A DNA stretch of 64,000 nucleotides, from contig OW818679.1 in NCBI GenBank assembly GCA_942493145.1, forward strand, positions 2,108,001 through 2,172,000, in the 5' to 3' direction. The position numbers and the translations under genes were made by a program. Source of the DNA: ENR-C20 sp942493145. GTDB taxonomy: Bacteria > Bacillota > Clostridia > Acetivibrionales > DTU013. Positions 16,454 through 24,649 of the stretch are shown piece after piece; positions within the stretch are counted from its first letter, which is position 1, and each line of letters begins with the position of its first letter. The notes under the pieces are model-generated. The model was given only the letters and a program-made list of their open reading frames with translations. It did not search any database and had not been told where the DNA came from.

Positions 16454-17618
16454 TGGTTCCCCCCTCTTCCTTTATATAAGGAATCGTAATATTCAATCTG
16501 GTACCCTTTCCCAGTGCAGAACCGATGGAAAAATTTCCTCCGAGTAGTTCTACTCTTTCCTTCATGCTGTAAAGTCCAAAGCCGCTGCTGACATCATCGT
16601 TCCTGACCTTTAGCTTTTCAACATCGAAACCTTTTCCATCATCATATATATATAGTTTAAGTTCTTCATCTTCAAATTCAAGATTGATTGTGACATTTTG
16701 TGCGCTTGAATGCTTTATAATATTGTTTGTTGCTTCCTGTACCAACCGAAAAACAGTTAGAGATAGAACCGGCCTTATATCATCATATACCCCTTTTGTC
16801 TTGAGGGATACTGCAAGTCCTGTTTCATCCCGGAAGGTGGTTACAAACCTCTGAAGGGTCGGTATAAGTCCCAGATCATCAAGTGACATCGGTCTCAGAT
16901 TGTATATGATCCTTCTGACATCCTGCAAGCTTTCCCTGACAATCCTCTTCAGGTTGCGGAGTTCCTCCCTTGCCTTCAGCATGTCTACATCAAGCATCCT
17001 CTCGCATATTTCTGCTTTGAGGACCACATTTGACATGGATTGTGCAGGTCCGTCGTGTATATCCCTGGCAACCCTCTGCCTTTCATCCTCCTGGGCTTTG
17101 ATAATCCGAATACCCATGGCTTGTCTCTGTTGAAGGTCTTCAAGCTGGGCTGTTATCTCAAGCAGGTCTCCAGTAAGGTACCCCATTGCAGCTCCGACTT
17201 GAGTAATCAGGTTGTCAGCACGCTGAATGGTCTTCAGTGAATCCTTAATCCTTATTTCGAGTTCATTCCTGCGCCTGATGCAGAACTGTTCCTGCTCACG
17301 CTTTATGGCAAGCTGCACACGAAGATTATCGGCTTTTTCATAAGTATCCCTTAGCTCTTCTTCGGTATACCTGGTGGAATTCTTGTTGACAAGCATCAGT
17401 TTCCTTTTGCTTTCCTTGAGCTCCTCTTCCAAAAACTCCACGCTTTCAATGAGTTCTCTCGCCTGATTCCTGAGCTGCTTCAATTCCTCTTCCAATTTGC
17501 GGCATTCTCGCCTTGCGCTGTCGGCAATGTCATATATCTCATTTTTACTGTCCGTTATGGCTTCTATTGTCTTTTTAATTATTTTATCAAGCTTAGCAAT
17601 ATCAATTTTAATTGTCAA
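16437..17618 (-). CDS. DegS-like sensor histidine kinase (cytoplasmic, HisKA_3)
   Basis: The protein of about 393 residues has no membrane segment. Its first 170 residues are an acidic/basic coiled coil like the DegS sensory domain. The dimerisation and phosphotransfer region follows with AQEDERQRVARDIHDGPAQS, whose His is the phosphorylation site, then RRIIYNLRPMSLDDLGLIPT. An HATPase domain has NNIIKHSSA, DDGKGFD and GFGLYSMKERVELLGG. Length and motifs match Bacillus DegS closely. I favour the TTG at 17618 because GGGTGAG lies five bases upstream; an ATG at 17633 has no site. It forms a pair with the DegU-like regulator. Confidence 0.9.
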   Translation of the reverse strand: MTIKIDIAKLDKIIKKTIEAITDSKNEIYDIADSARRECRKLEEELKQLRNQARELIESVEFLEEELKESKRKLMLVNKNSTRYTEEELRDTYEKADNLRVQLAIKREQEQFCIRRRNELEIRIKDSLKTIQRADNLITQVGAAMGYLTGDLLEITAQLEDLQQRQAMGIRIIKAQEDERQRVARDIHDGPAQSMSNVVLKAEICERMLDVDMLKAREELRNLKRIVRESLQDVRRIIYNLRPMSLDDLGLIPTLQRFVTTFRDETGLAVSLKTKGVYDDIRPVLSLTVFRLVQEATNNIIKHSSAQNVTINLEFEDEELKLYIYDDGKGFDVEKLKVRNDDVSSGFGLYSMKERVELLGGNFSIGSALGKGTRLNITIPYIKEEGGTNEQQN

Positions 17619-17785
17619 TTCTCTCACCCACATCCAATGTTCAGGCTTTAGCAGCCTTAGACTCTTTAGTATTCTACACTGTTTACCCGAAATCCTCTGT
17701 CATATTATCCCATTCTTGTGTTTTGGGGGGATAAATTGACAACAAAATACTGCCTGAAACAAATAAAAAAAGTGCCATATTAATG

Positions 17786-17814
17786 TTGACATCGTCTCCT
17801 GTAGCTATTATAAT
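17786..17814 (+). promoter_or_regulatory. Promoter of tRNA-Lys
   Basis: Consensus TTGACA (17786-17791) and TATAAT (17809-17814) are separated by exactly 17 bases. The tRNA starts 20 bases after the -10 box. Confidence 0.9.
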
Positions 17815-17834
17815 ATGTAAGTGCCCTAAAGAAC

Positions 17835-17910
17835 GCGCCATTAGCTCAGTTGGTAGAGCACCTGACTCTTAATCAGGGTGTCCCCGGTTCGAGCCCGTGA
17901 TGGCGCACCA
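17835..17910 (+). tRNA. tRNA-Lys (anticodon CTT)
   Basis: The 76-base gene includes an encoded CCA. The acceptor arm pairs GCGCCAT with ATGGCGC, the anticodon stem CCTGA/TCAGG encloses the loop CTCTTAA, and the T loop reads GGTTCGAGCC. The anticodon CTT decodes AAG lysine. It stands alone with its own consensus promoter and terminator, convergent with trmD. Confidence 0.97.
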
Positions 17911-17922
17911 GAACACAGCGAG

Positions 17923-17957
17923 AAGGCTTTCAAGTTTCAATACTTGGAAGCCTTTTT
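17923..17957 (+). terminator. Terminator of tRNA-Lys, convergent with trmD
   Basis: AAGGCTTTCAAG and CTTGGAAGCCTT form a 12-bp stem with one G-T pair and an 11-base loop, followed by TTTTCT. The minus-strand reading also gives a stem, so it may serve trmD as well, whose stop is at 17963. Confidence 0.8.
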
Positions 17958-17962
17958 TCTGT

Positions 17963-18736
17963 TTACACCAACTTATCATTCTCTATATTTTTTTCCTGGT
18001 TCAGTTCCTCCTGTACCTCCCTCAGCAGCTTCCCATCCTCTTTGGACATTTCAAGTTTATCGAGCATATCCTGTCTTCTGAGATAGGTTCTTCTTAGCGA
18101 TTGCTTCCTGCGCCATCTGTTTATGTTGGCATGATGACCGGATATAAGGACGTCAGGTACTTTTCGGCCATTGAATTCATATGGCCTGGTATACTGAGGG
18201 TACTCAAGAAGCCCACCATTATGAGATTCGTCGCCATATGATCCTTCGTTGGATAGTACGCCTGGTATTGTCCTGCAGACGGCATCTATCAGTACCATTG
18301 CCGGCAATTCTCCCCCAGTGAGTACATAATCCCCAATGGAGATCTCCTCATCTACGATCTCTTCCAGTATCCTCTCGTCTATCCCCTCATAATGCCCACA
18401 AAGAAGTACCAGGTGTTTGTACGCCGATAATTCCTCCACTATCTTCTGATCCAGCTTTCTGCCCTGTGGACTCATATATATGACCCTCGGCTTGTAATCC
18501 AGGCCTTCTGTTATGGAGGAATATGCGTCAAATATGGGCTGTGCGAGCATTACCATACCATTGCCGCCGCCATACGGATAATCGTCTGTCTTTTTATGCT
18601 TATCCTTTGAAAAATCACGGATATTGGTTGCCCTTACCTCAATCAGGTTGTTTTCCTGTGCTCTTCCTATGATACTTTCGCCAAGGATATTCCCGAATAG
18701 TTCGGGGAAAATGGTCAGAATATCAAACTTCATCAT
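17963..18736 (-). CDS. trmD: tRNA (guanine-N1)-methyltransferase TrmD
   Basis: TrmD methylates G37 of tRNAs, which prevents frameshifting. The 257-residue protein has FDILTIFPELF at the start, YPYGGGNGMVM, the SAM-binding trefoil-knot segment CGHYEGIDERI plus SIGDYVLTGGELPAM, and the C-terminal tRNA-binding part with RPYEFNGRKVPDVL. The ATG at 18736 has AAAGGA seven bases upstream; a TTG one codon earlier is also possible. Its start overlaps the end of rimM by 14 bases. The usual downstream rplS gene is absent; trmD is instead the last gene of the run and faces tRNA-Lys. Confidence 0.95.
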   Translation of the reverse strand: MMKFDILTIFPELFGNILGESIIGRAQENNLIEVRATNIRDFSKDKHKKTDDYPYGGGNGMVMLAQPIFDAYSSITEGLDYKPRVIYMSPQGRKLDQKIVEELSAYKHLVLLCGHYEGIDERILEEIVDEEISIGDYVLTGGELPAMVLIDAVCRTIPGVLSNEGSYGDESHNGGLLEYPQYTRPYEFNGRKVPDVLISGHHANINRWRRKQSLRRTYLRRQDMLDKLEMSKEDGKLLREVQEELNQEKNIENDKLV

Positions 18737-19262
18737 CAAGCAGTCCTTTGGGTAATTGTACCTTCATTGTTCCTGCCTCTGTAGAAACCTCCGTAACCAC
18801 GGATTTAAGGGCAGGTATCAGAATGTCTTTTCTTTTTGCGCCATTACAATTTACACTTTTTTCATCCCGTATGATATAGACATCGTTGCTGCCTGTGCTA
18901 AGGACTTCAACTAAATTTCCGAGGAAATCTCCCTTTTCGTCAATGACCTTGAGTCCAATGAGGTCGCATATGAAAAAACTGTTTTTGGGTAGCTTGACAG
19001 CATCCTTCCTGTCAACAATAAGATATGACTCCCTCATTGCTTCTGCTGCATTTATTTCATCAATTCCCGATAACTTTAGAACTACAAGGTTCTTAAGGAA
19101 TTTGACACTTTCAAGATTATATTTTGTGATTACACCCTTGTTCTCAACGTTGACTTCTTTCATACCAACAAACCTGTCCGGATTGTCGGTCAGCGGTACA
19201 ACTCTTACTTCGCCTTTTAAGCCATGAGTGCCGACTATTTTTCCGATTTGCAAATAATCCAT
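18723..19262 (-). CDS. rimM: 16S rRNA processing protein RimM
   Basis: RimM helps mature the 3' domain of the 30S subunit and binds S19. The 179-residue protein has the N-terminal beta-barrel with MDYLQIGKIVGTHGLKGEVR and PLTDNPDRF, and a C-terminal PRC-barrel with LIGLKVIDEKGDFLGNLVEV and IPALKSVV. The ATG at 19262 follows GGAGATG; the longer open frame to 19319 lies in the hairpin region and is not used. It overlaps trmD at its 3' end. Confidence 0.93.
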   Translation of the reverse strand: MDYLQIGKIVGTHGLKGEVRVVPLTDNPDRFVGMKEVNVENKGVITKYNLESVKFLKNLVVLKLSGIDEINAAEAMRESYLIVDRKDAVKLPKNSFFICDLIGLKVIDEKGDFLGNLVEVLSTGSNDVYIIRDEKSVNCNGAKRKDILIPALKSVVTEVSTEAGTMKVQLPKGLLDDEV

Positions 19263-19300
19263 TATTACATCTCCATCAATATTAATGATTTGTTTTTTTA

Positions 19301-19336
19301 TACAATAAAAAGGTGACAAGTCACCTTTTTATTGTA
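19301..19336 (-). terminator. Perfect 16-bp hairpin between khpA and rimM
   Basis: TACAATAAAAAGGTGA and its complement flank a 4-base loop. The 5' arm on the minus strand overlaps the stop codon of khpA. The T-rich arm (CACCTTTTTATTG) makes it a possible bidirectional terminator or attenuator, or an mRNA processing/stability element between the ribosomal protein part and rimM-trmD. Confidence 0.6.
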
Positions 19337-19559
19337 CGATTTCCACCACAACCCTTATGTTTTCCTTAATGGCTGCAGCCTTAACGACTGTCCTGATGGC
19401 TTTAGCTATTTTTCCCTGTTTGCCTATGACCTTTCCCATATCCTCTTTGGATACTTTCAGTTCAAGTATAAGGGTATCGTCACCTTCAACCTCATTCACC
19501 ATGACTTCGTCAGGGTAATCCACAAGGGAACGTGCGATGGCTTCGAGAAGTTCTTTCAT
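19329..19559 (-). CDS. khpA: KH-domain RNA-binding protein KhpA
   Basis: This 76-residue protein is a single KH domain (YlqC/KhpA family) with the GxxG loop in DMGKVIGKQGKIAKAIR. In Gram-positive bacteria KhpA pairs with KhpB and affects cell elongation through RNA binding. It lies between rpsP and rimM, the position conserved in Bacillus and clostridia. Its start has GGGAGGTGCAAC upstream. Confidence 0.92.
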   Translation of the reverse strand: MKELLEAIARSLVDYPDEVMVNEVEGDDTLILELKVSKEDMGKVIGKQGKIAKAIRTVVKAAAIKENIRVVVEIVQ

Positions 19560-19578
19560 TGTTGCACCTCCCGTGGTT

Positions 19579-19824
19579 TTACTGAATTATTCCTGCTTTT
19601 TTCAATAAAGATTTGACTGTGTCTGTAGGTTGTGCACCATCTTTTATCCATTTAGTGGCCTTTTCTCCGTCAATATTGACCGTAGCAGGATCTGTAAGCG
19701 GATTGTAAGTACCAATCTCCTCGATGAACCTGCCGTCGCGGGGATACCTTGAATCAGCTACAACTACCCTGTAGAAAGGAGTCTTCTTTGCGCCCATTCT
19801 TTTCAATCTGATCTTGACTGCCAT
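19579..19824 (-). CDS. rpsP: 30S ribosomal protein S16
   Basis: S16 binds 16S rRNA early in small-subunit assembly. The 81-residue protein reads MAVKIRLKRMGAKKTPFYRV, then VADSRYPRDGRFIEEIGTYN, the standard S16 signature, and ends at AGIIQ. GGAGGTGACA precedes two adjacent ATG codons (19827 and 19824); I use the second because S16 begins MAVKIR. It heads the rpsP-khpA-rimM-trmD group and follows ffh after a gap of about 145 bases. Confidence 0.95.
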   Translation of the reverse strand: MAVKIRLKRMGAKKTPFYRVVVADSRYPRDGRFIEEIGTYNPLTDPATVNIDGEKATKWIKDGAQPTDTVKSLLKKAGIIQ

Positions 19825-19969
19825 CATTGTCACCTCCTCTCACTTAAAAAACAATCTTTTAATTCTTCTTATATATTTACACGGTTCAAACCTTCAACTT
19901 AATTTTCAATTTTCTCCGTGCTTCATATCGCTTTAACCAAAATCCTTCGCCTGATACAGCATCATTTTA

Positions 19970-21325
19970 CTAAAACGGCATTTTGAACTTGCCCATTCCT
20001 TTTCCCATTCCCTTGCCGCCACGTCTTGCCCCTTCGGTCATCATCTTCATCATTTTCTTCATCTCTTCGAAATCCTTCAGGAGCTTGTTGATTTCCTGGA
20101 TTGTTGTACCACTGCCTGCTGCAATCCTCTTTCTCCTGCTGAAGTTGATGATTGACGGTTCATTTCTCTCTTTAAAGGTCATGGACTTAATTATTGCTTC
20201 TACATGTCCCATTTTCTTTTCATCCACTTCGACATTCTGAAGTGCCTTGCTGTTCATTCCCGGTAGCATACCGAGCACCTGATCCAGAGGGCCCATCTTT
20301 TTCAGCTGTTGCATCTGGTCAAGGAAGTCTTCAAGTGTGAACTGCTGAGACCTTATTTTCCTCTCCATCTCCATGGCTTTTTTCTCATCGAAGTTTTCCT
20401 GCGCCTTTTCGATAAGACTCAGCACGTCACCCATACCGAGAATCCTGGATGCCATACGATCCGGGAAGAAAGGTTCAATATCGCTTAATTTTTCACCTGT
20501 TGCAGCAAATTTGATCGGCTTTCCCGTGACAGCCTTTACCGATAACGCCGCACCACCCCTTGTATCGCCATCGAGCTTTGTCAGGATTATTCCATCGATG
20601 CCCAGCTTGTTGTTGAAGCCCTCGGCAACATTTACTGCGTCCTGACCTGTCATGGAATCTACTACAAGCAGTATTTCGTGTGGACGTACAGCTTTTTTCA
20701 TGTTTTCAAGCTCGTCCATCAATTCTTCATTTATGTGAAGTCGTCCTGCAGTATCTACAATGACCACATCATACAATTTTGATTTTGCATGGTCTATTGC
20801 CGATGCAGCAATTGATACTGGTTTTGTACTTCCTTCAACCGTATATACCGGTATATTGAGCTGGTTCCCCACTACCTGCAGCTGCTTTATTGCTGCCGGT
20901 CTGTAAACGTCACATGCCACCAGAAGAGGGTTCTTACCCTGCTTTCTAAGGATCCCGGCCAGTTTTCCAGAGGTTGTCGTTTTACCTGCGCCGTTCAAGC
21001 CCACCATCATATATACTGTCGGTCCGTTGGATGCAAATGTGAGCTTTGAGTTGGTAGTACCCATAAGATTTATGAGTTCCTCATTGACTATCTTTATTAC
21101 CTGCTGGCCTGGAGTCAGGCTATCCAATACATCCTGTCCCACTGCCCGTTCCGATATCTTTGCAATGAAGTCCTTGACCACTTTGAAATTGACATCGGCT
21201 TCAAGGAGGGCGAGCTTTATCTCGCGCATCATGTCTTTGACGTCTTTTTCTGTGACCCTGCCTTTTCCGCGTAATTTATTTATTGTATCCTGAAGTTTTC
21301 CTGATAAACCTTCAAAAACTGACAT
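19970..21325 (-). CDS. ffh: Signal recognition particle protein Ffh
   Basis: Ffh is the GTPase of the signal recognition particle and brings nascent membrane proteins to FtsY. The 451-residue protein has the N domain, the G domain with GLNGAGKTT (residues 109-117), DTAGRLHINEELM and TKLDGDTRGGAAL, and a methionine-rich M domain with RRKRIAAGSGT and MKKMMKMM for RNA and signal binding. The tail GGKGMGKGMGKFKMPF is typical. GGAGGATT precedes the ATG, and the start lies 3 bases after the ylxM stop. Confidence 0.96.
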   Translation of the reverse strand: MSVFEGLSGKLQDTINKLRGKGRVTEKDVKDMMREIKLALLEADVNFKVVKDFIAKISERAVGQDVLDSLTPGQQVIKIVNEELINLMGTTNSKLTFASNGPTVYMMVGLNGAGKTTTSGKLAGILRKQGKNPLLVACDVYRPAAIKQLQVVGNQLNIPVYTVEGSTKPVSIAASAIDHAKSKLYDVVIVDTAGRLHINEELMDELENMKKAVRPHEILLVVDSMTGQDAVNVAEGFNNKLGIDGIILTKLDGDTRGGAALSVKAVTGKPIKFAATGEKLSDIEPFFPDRMASRILGMGDVLSLIEKAQENFDEKKAMEMERKIRSQQFTLEDFLDQMQQLKKMGPLDQVLGMLPGMNSKALQNVEVDEKKMGHVEAIIKSMTFKERNEPSIINFSRRKRIAAGSGTTIQEINKLLKDFEEMKKMMKMMTEGARRGGKGMGKGMGKFKMPF

Positions 21326-21328
21326 CCG

Positions 21329-21682
21329 TCAATCCTCCATAATACTGATGACTGCTATCTGAGCCGCATCCAGCTTATCTGCATTTAACTTATCCAGAGA
21401 TGTTCTGTCTATGCCAGCAATAAGCTCCTGCACCTTCCGTGCCTTTTCCTTTTGTACCCGGAAGCGTCCCAACAAACCAAGTTTCTGCTCTGTTTCATTC
21501 AAAGACATTTTTCCGCGTTTTATATTGTCATATACGCCCTGTCTGCTGATATCCAGCAATTCTGCAATCTCTCCCAGTGAATAATCGCTGTTGTAATGCA
21601 TATCGAGGATTTCATATTGGCGCTTTGTCAGAAGCTGCCCGTAAAAATCTAGCAGCAGGCCTATCTCAAACAATTCTTCCAT
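21329..21682 (-). CDS. ylxM: YlxM/p13-like DNA-binding protein, SRP accessory
   Basis: YlxM is a small helix-turn-helix protein (sigma-70 region 4-like) encoded with ffh in Gram-positives; in streptococci it modulates SRP activity. The 117-residue product has RQYEILDMHYNSDYSLGEIA and ISRQGVYDNIKRG, the expected HTH. GGAAGGATC precedes the ATG. Its stop is immediately before ffh, so the two are coupled. Confidence 0.9.
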   Translation of the reverse strand: MEELFEIGLLLDFYGQLLTKRQYEILDMHYNSDYSLGEIAELLDISRQGVYDNIKRGKMSLNETEQKLGLLGRFRVQKEKARKVQELIAGIDRTSLDKLNADKLDAAQIAVISIMED

Positions 21683-21737
21683 ATGATCCTTCCATGCCGG
21701 ACGTATTAATTGCGGCGGTAAATCGTTAATGCATCAA

Positions 21738-21773
21738 ATAAGGTGTAAAGTAATTTTACTTTACACCTTATTG
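21738..21773. terminator. Perfect inverted repeat between the UPF0182 gene and ylxM
   Basis: Two 17-base arms beginning AATAAGGTGTAAAGTAA flank a 2-base centre. On the minus strand only ATTTGATG follows, so there is no real T tract; it may be an operator, an attenuator or a processing site rather than an intrinsic terminator. Confidence 0.5.
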
Positions 21774-21820
21774 TAATTAATGTTAATGCGAATGTCAAGG
21801 CTTTTTAGTTGTTTCGCTGC

Positions 21821-24634
21821 TTAATCAAGCTGTTCTATAAGTGTGCTTAGCTCGTTAATCTGATTTTTCAATTCTTCCAGTTTCTGTTTAACCTGATCAA
21901 GCTCGGTATTATCTGTCTGGCCGCCGCCACCTGGCTGTACCGTAGTTCCGGGCTGTACTACATTGCCTGATGTATCTGGATCTGCCGGCTGTACTGGAGT
22001 GTCAGGCCCGGTACCTGTTCCGCCACCTGACGTACCTCCACCGCCTGCATTGTTACCCGCTCCTGCTTCAGTATCTGTGCTTTGTCCTTTGAACAGATCG
22101 GCCAGTGCATTATCCAGATTAGTTCCTATACCAAACCTGAAATCTTCAGCAGTCTGATAGCCTACGACTATCTCGCGCACCTCCGGTATTGAGGATGTTC
22201 CCTGGGACTGAATGTATATGGGCTCCACATATAATACCGAATTTTCAATCGGTATTACGAGCAGGTTGCCTTTGTATACCTTTGATCCACCCTGTCCCCA
22301 CAGTGTCATATCTGTAGATATCTTATCTATTTGGTTTATCTTGACTTCAATCTGGTTGGGTCCGTAAATATTCGTGTTCTTGGGGAAGTTGAACAGTATC
22401 ATTTCTCCATAATTCGCCGACGAATTCCTGACGGCCAGCCACGATACCATGTTATGCTTCAACTCACCGGCAGGTGTGAAGGGGCGCATAAGTATAAGCT
22501 CCTCCTTTTCACCCAATCCTCCAGGCAGCTTGATCATATTGTAGTAAGGATCTATTTTGTTGTTAGCTGCGGCTTCATTGGTTGAAGCATATTTTGCAAT
22601 ATCCCACTTGTCCTGCTGCGAATAAAATGCATTGAAGTTTTCGGGCAGAATATGGTATTTGTTCAGCATTTCCGTCTGGATCTTGAACAGCAATTCAGGA
22701 TACCTGAGATGATTGCTGATTTCCTCCGGCAGCGGATCACGTATAAATAAGCCAGGATAGATTTTGTCATAGGTATTGATTATTGGATCTGTATCGTCGA
22801 TGATATAAAATTGGGCTTTCCCATCATATGCATCAATTACTATCTTAACTGAATTCCTTATATAGTTTACATCGCCATAGCTTTGTGCATAAGGGAAGGC
22901 TTCGGTTGTCGTATAGGCATCCAGCACCCATTTCAACCTGCCTTCATCAGTCAGGAGTATACAGGCATCTTCATCCACAGTCAGGAAGGGAACTACCTTC
23001 TGCGCTCTGCCGACGATCTCCCTGTTCAGCAGAAGTGTAGCATCATTTGTATATCCCGATATGAGCATATTAAAATCGGCATACTTTATGGAGAAAAGGA
23101 GCTTGTTCAGTAAATTGAGCTGTATTCCTCCCTCCCCTTCGTATATTGTAGTACGGGTACCGTCATAATCTATTTCTTCAAGGCCTTTCGCTTTAACAAT
23201 AACGTGGTCATTGGTCATTTCACCATAGTATATTTCCGGACGATTGATAACCAGGTTTTCGTCCACAGTTTCCTGTTTTGTTCCGCTGAGGATGAAATCA
23301 ACCTGACCCTGATTCGTAAACTGGTTGATGGGGTTCATGACGATACCGTAGCCATGGGTGTATCTGTACGTTGTATTAAGGTATGTCTTGTCAGGGAGCC
23401 TTGACTTGTCTATTTCACGTGCGGAAATGAATATTGGTATCTCTTTTCCGTTGACCGTGTAGTTGATGATATCACCATCGGTAAAGGTATAGAATGCTGT
23501 ATTGCTCTGGAGTTGCACGTTTGAAACGAGTGTGGAGGCAATATCTACAACCCTGATGTTGTTCTTCGTCTCAATATTCCTTTGGATTATCTCAGGCGTA
23601 AGCTCCTCCATCTCCGGGAAGTCATAGGTCTTTATCTTATCAAGGCTGTATGCCTCACGGGTTTTTTCGATGTTGTAAGAGATATACTGTTTTTCATAGT
23701 CCATTTCATTGGGTGAAACGATAAGTGATTGGGTAAATGCAGATACTGCTATAGTGATTACCCAGACAGCCGGAAATACTGCAATAGCAATTCCCGCAGC
23801 CTTGAGCCTATTCCTCCATACAAGGAAAAGTGCCACTGCTACTACCACCAGAATAAGATATGGTGCAATTTTGTAATAGAGCATCCAGATATTAACGTCG
23901 ACATAACCGGCCCCTTCGTTATCAAGAACAGAAAACGAATCATACAGTATGTTCTGACTGGTATATCTGTATGAAACAGCCTTTAGTATGAAGAATATTG
24001 CCACGTTGACCAGGTTATGCGAAATAATACCCTTGTCCTTTATGTTCTGAAAAGAGAAACCCGTCTCAAAGGACGACATGTTGAACAGATAGTAAACAAA
24101 AGTATATGCAATAATAAGACCTGAAACAGTTGATAGGAACCCGTATGCGGTTATGAAAAACGGCCTGTTGAAGATGTAATACCCTATATCCTTAAGGAAG
24201 ACCGGGTCAGTACTGCCAAAGGGGGAGCCGTTAAGTGCAGTCAAAAACTTCATGTAGAACATTTCCTTTGTAAGGAAGGCCAGTACAAACGCCGCTACAA
24301 GCGATATCAAGAGGCTGGGTAGTTTTGCCGGTGGCATTCCATTCTTCTTTCGGAAGTTGTTCAGATTCTTTTTTAGAAAAATATTGGTTATGAAAGTAAC
24401 GACAAAGACCAGTACAAAACAGATTGCGAAGGAAATCAGCTTGTAGATCAGGTTTTTCATGTAAACGTCTGAATATCCCCCTATCTCATCGAGTTGCAGT
24501 ATCTCCAGATAAATATCATTGGCAGTAAGTGCTGCTATAATCACAAGGACTATTATTACTCCAATAGTTATTTTCTTTTTTGTACCTTTTTTATTATTTT
24601 CCTGAAAAAAATCGTAGATAACCTTATCGTCCAT
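21821..24634 (-). CDS. UPF0182 family large membrane protein
   Basis: The function of this family is not known. The 937-residue protein has about seven membrane segments in the first 320 residues. A large extracellular domain follows with family-like TYRYTHGYGIVMNPIN, DRPEIYYGEM-type NRPEIYYGEMTNDHVIV, and RYPELLFKIQTEML. Near the C-terminus is a low-complexity Gly/Thr/Pro linker (about residues 855-905), and then a heptad-rich coiled coil (LDQVKQKLEELKNQINELST). GAGGAGATG precedes the ATG 15 bases after the ftsY stop, so it is part of the SRP operon. That position, between ftsY and ylxM-ffh, could hint at a membrane role but proves nothing. Confidence 0.85.
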   Translation of the reverse strand: MDDKVIYDFFQENNKKGTKKKITIGVIIVLVIIAALTANDIYLEILQLDEIGGYSDVYMKNLIYKLISFAICFVLVFVVTFITNIFLKKNLNNFRKKNGMPPAKLPSLLISLVAAFVLAFLTKEMFYMKFLTALNGSPFGSTDPVFLKDIGYYIFNRPFFITAYGFLSTVSGLIIAYTFVYYLFNMSSFETGFSFQNIKDKGIISHNLVNVAIFFILKAVSYRYTSQNILYDSFSVLDNEGAGYVDVNIWMLYYKIAPYLILVVVAVALFLVWRNRLKAAGIAIAVFPAVWVITIAVSAFTQSLIVSPNEMDYEKQYISYNIEKTREAYSLDKIKTYDFPEMEELTPEIIQRNIETKNNIRVVDIASTLVSNVQLQSNTAFYTFTDGDIINYTVNGKEIPIFISAREIDKSRLPDKTYLNTTYRYTHGYGIVMNPINQFTNQGQVDFILSGTKQETVDENLVINRPEIYYGEMTNDHVIVKAKGLEEIDYDGTRTTIYEGEGGIQLNLLNKLLFSIKYADFNMLISGYTNDATLLLNREIVGRAQKVVPFLTVDEDACILLTDEGRLKWVLDAYTTTEAFPYAQSYGDVNYIRNSVKIVIDAYDGKAQFYIIDDTDPIINTYDKIYPGLFIRDPLPEEISNHLRYPELLFKIQTEMLNKYHILPENFNAFYSQQDKWDIAKYASTNEAAANNKIDPYYNMIKLPGGLGEKEELILMRPFTPAGELKHNMVSWLAVRNSSANYGEMILFNFPKNTNIYGPNQIEVKINQIDKISTDMTLWGQGGSKVYKGNLLVIPIENSVLYVEPIYIQSQGTSSIPEVREIVVGYQTAEDFRFGIGTNLDNALADLFKGQSTDTEAGAGNNAGGGGTSGGGTGTGPDTPVQPADPDTSGNVVQPGTTVQPGGGGQTDNTELDQVKQKLEELKNQINELSTLIEQLD

Positions 24635-24649
24635 GCTTTCATCTCCTCT

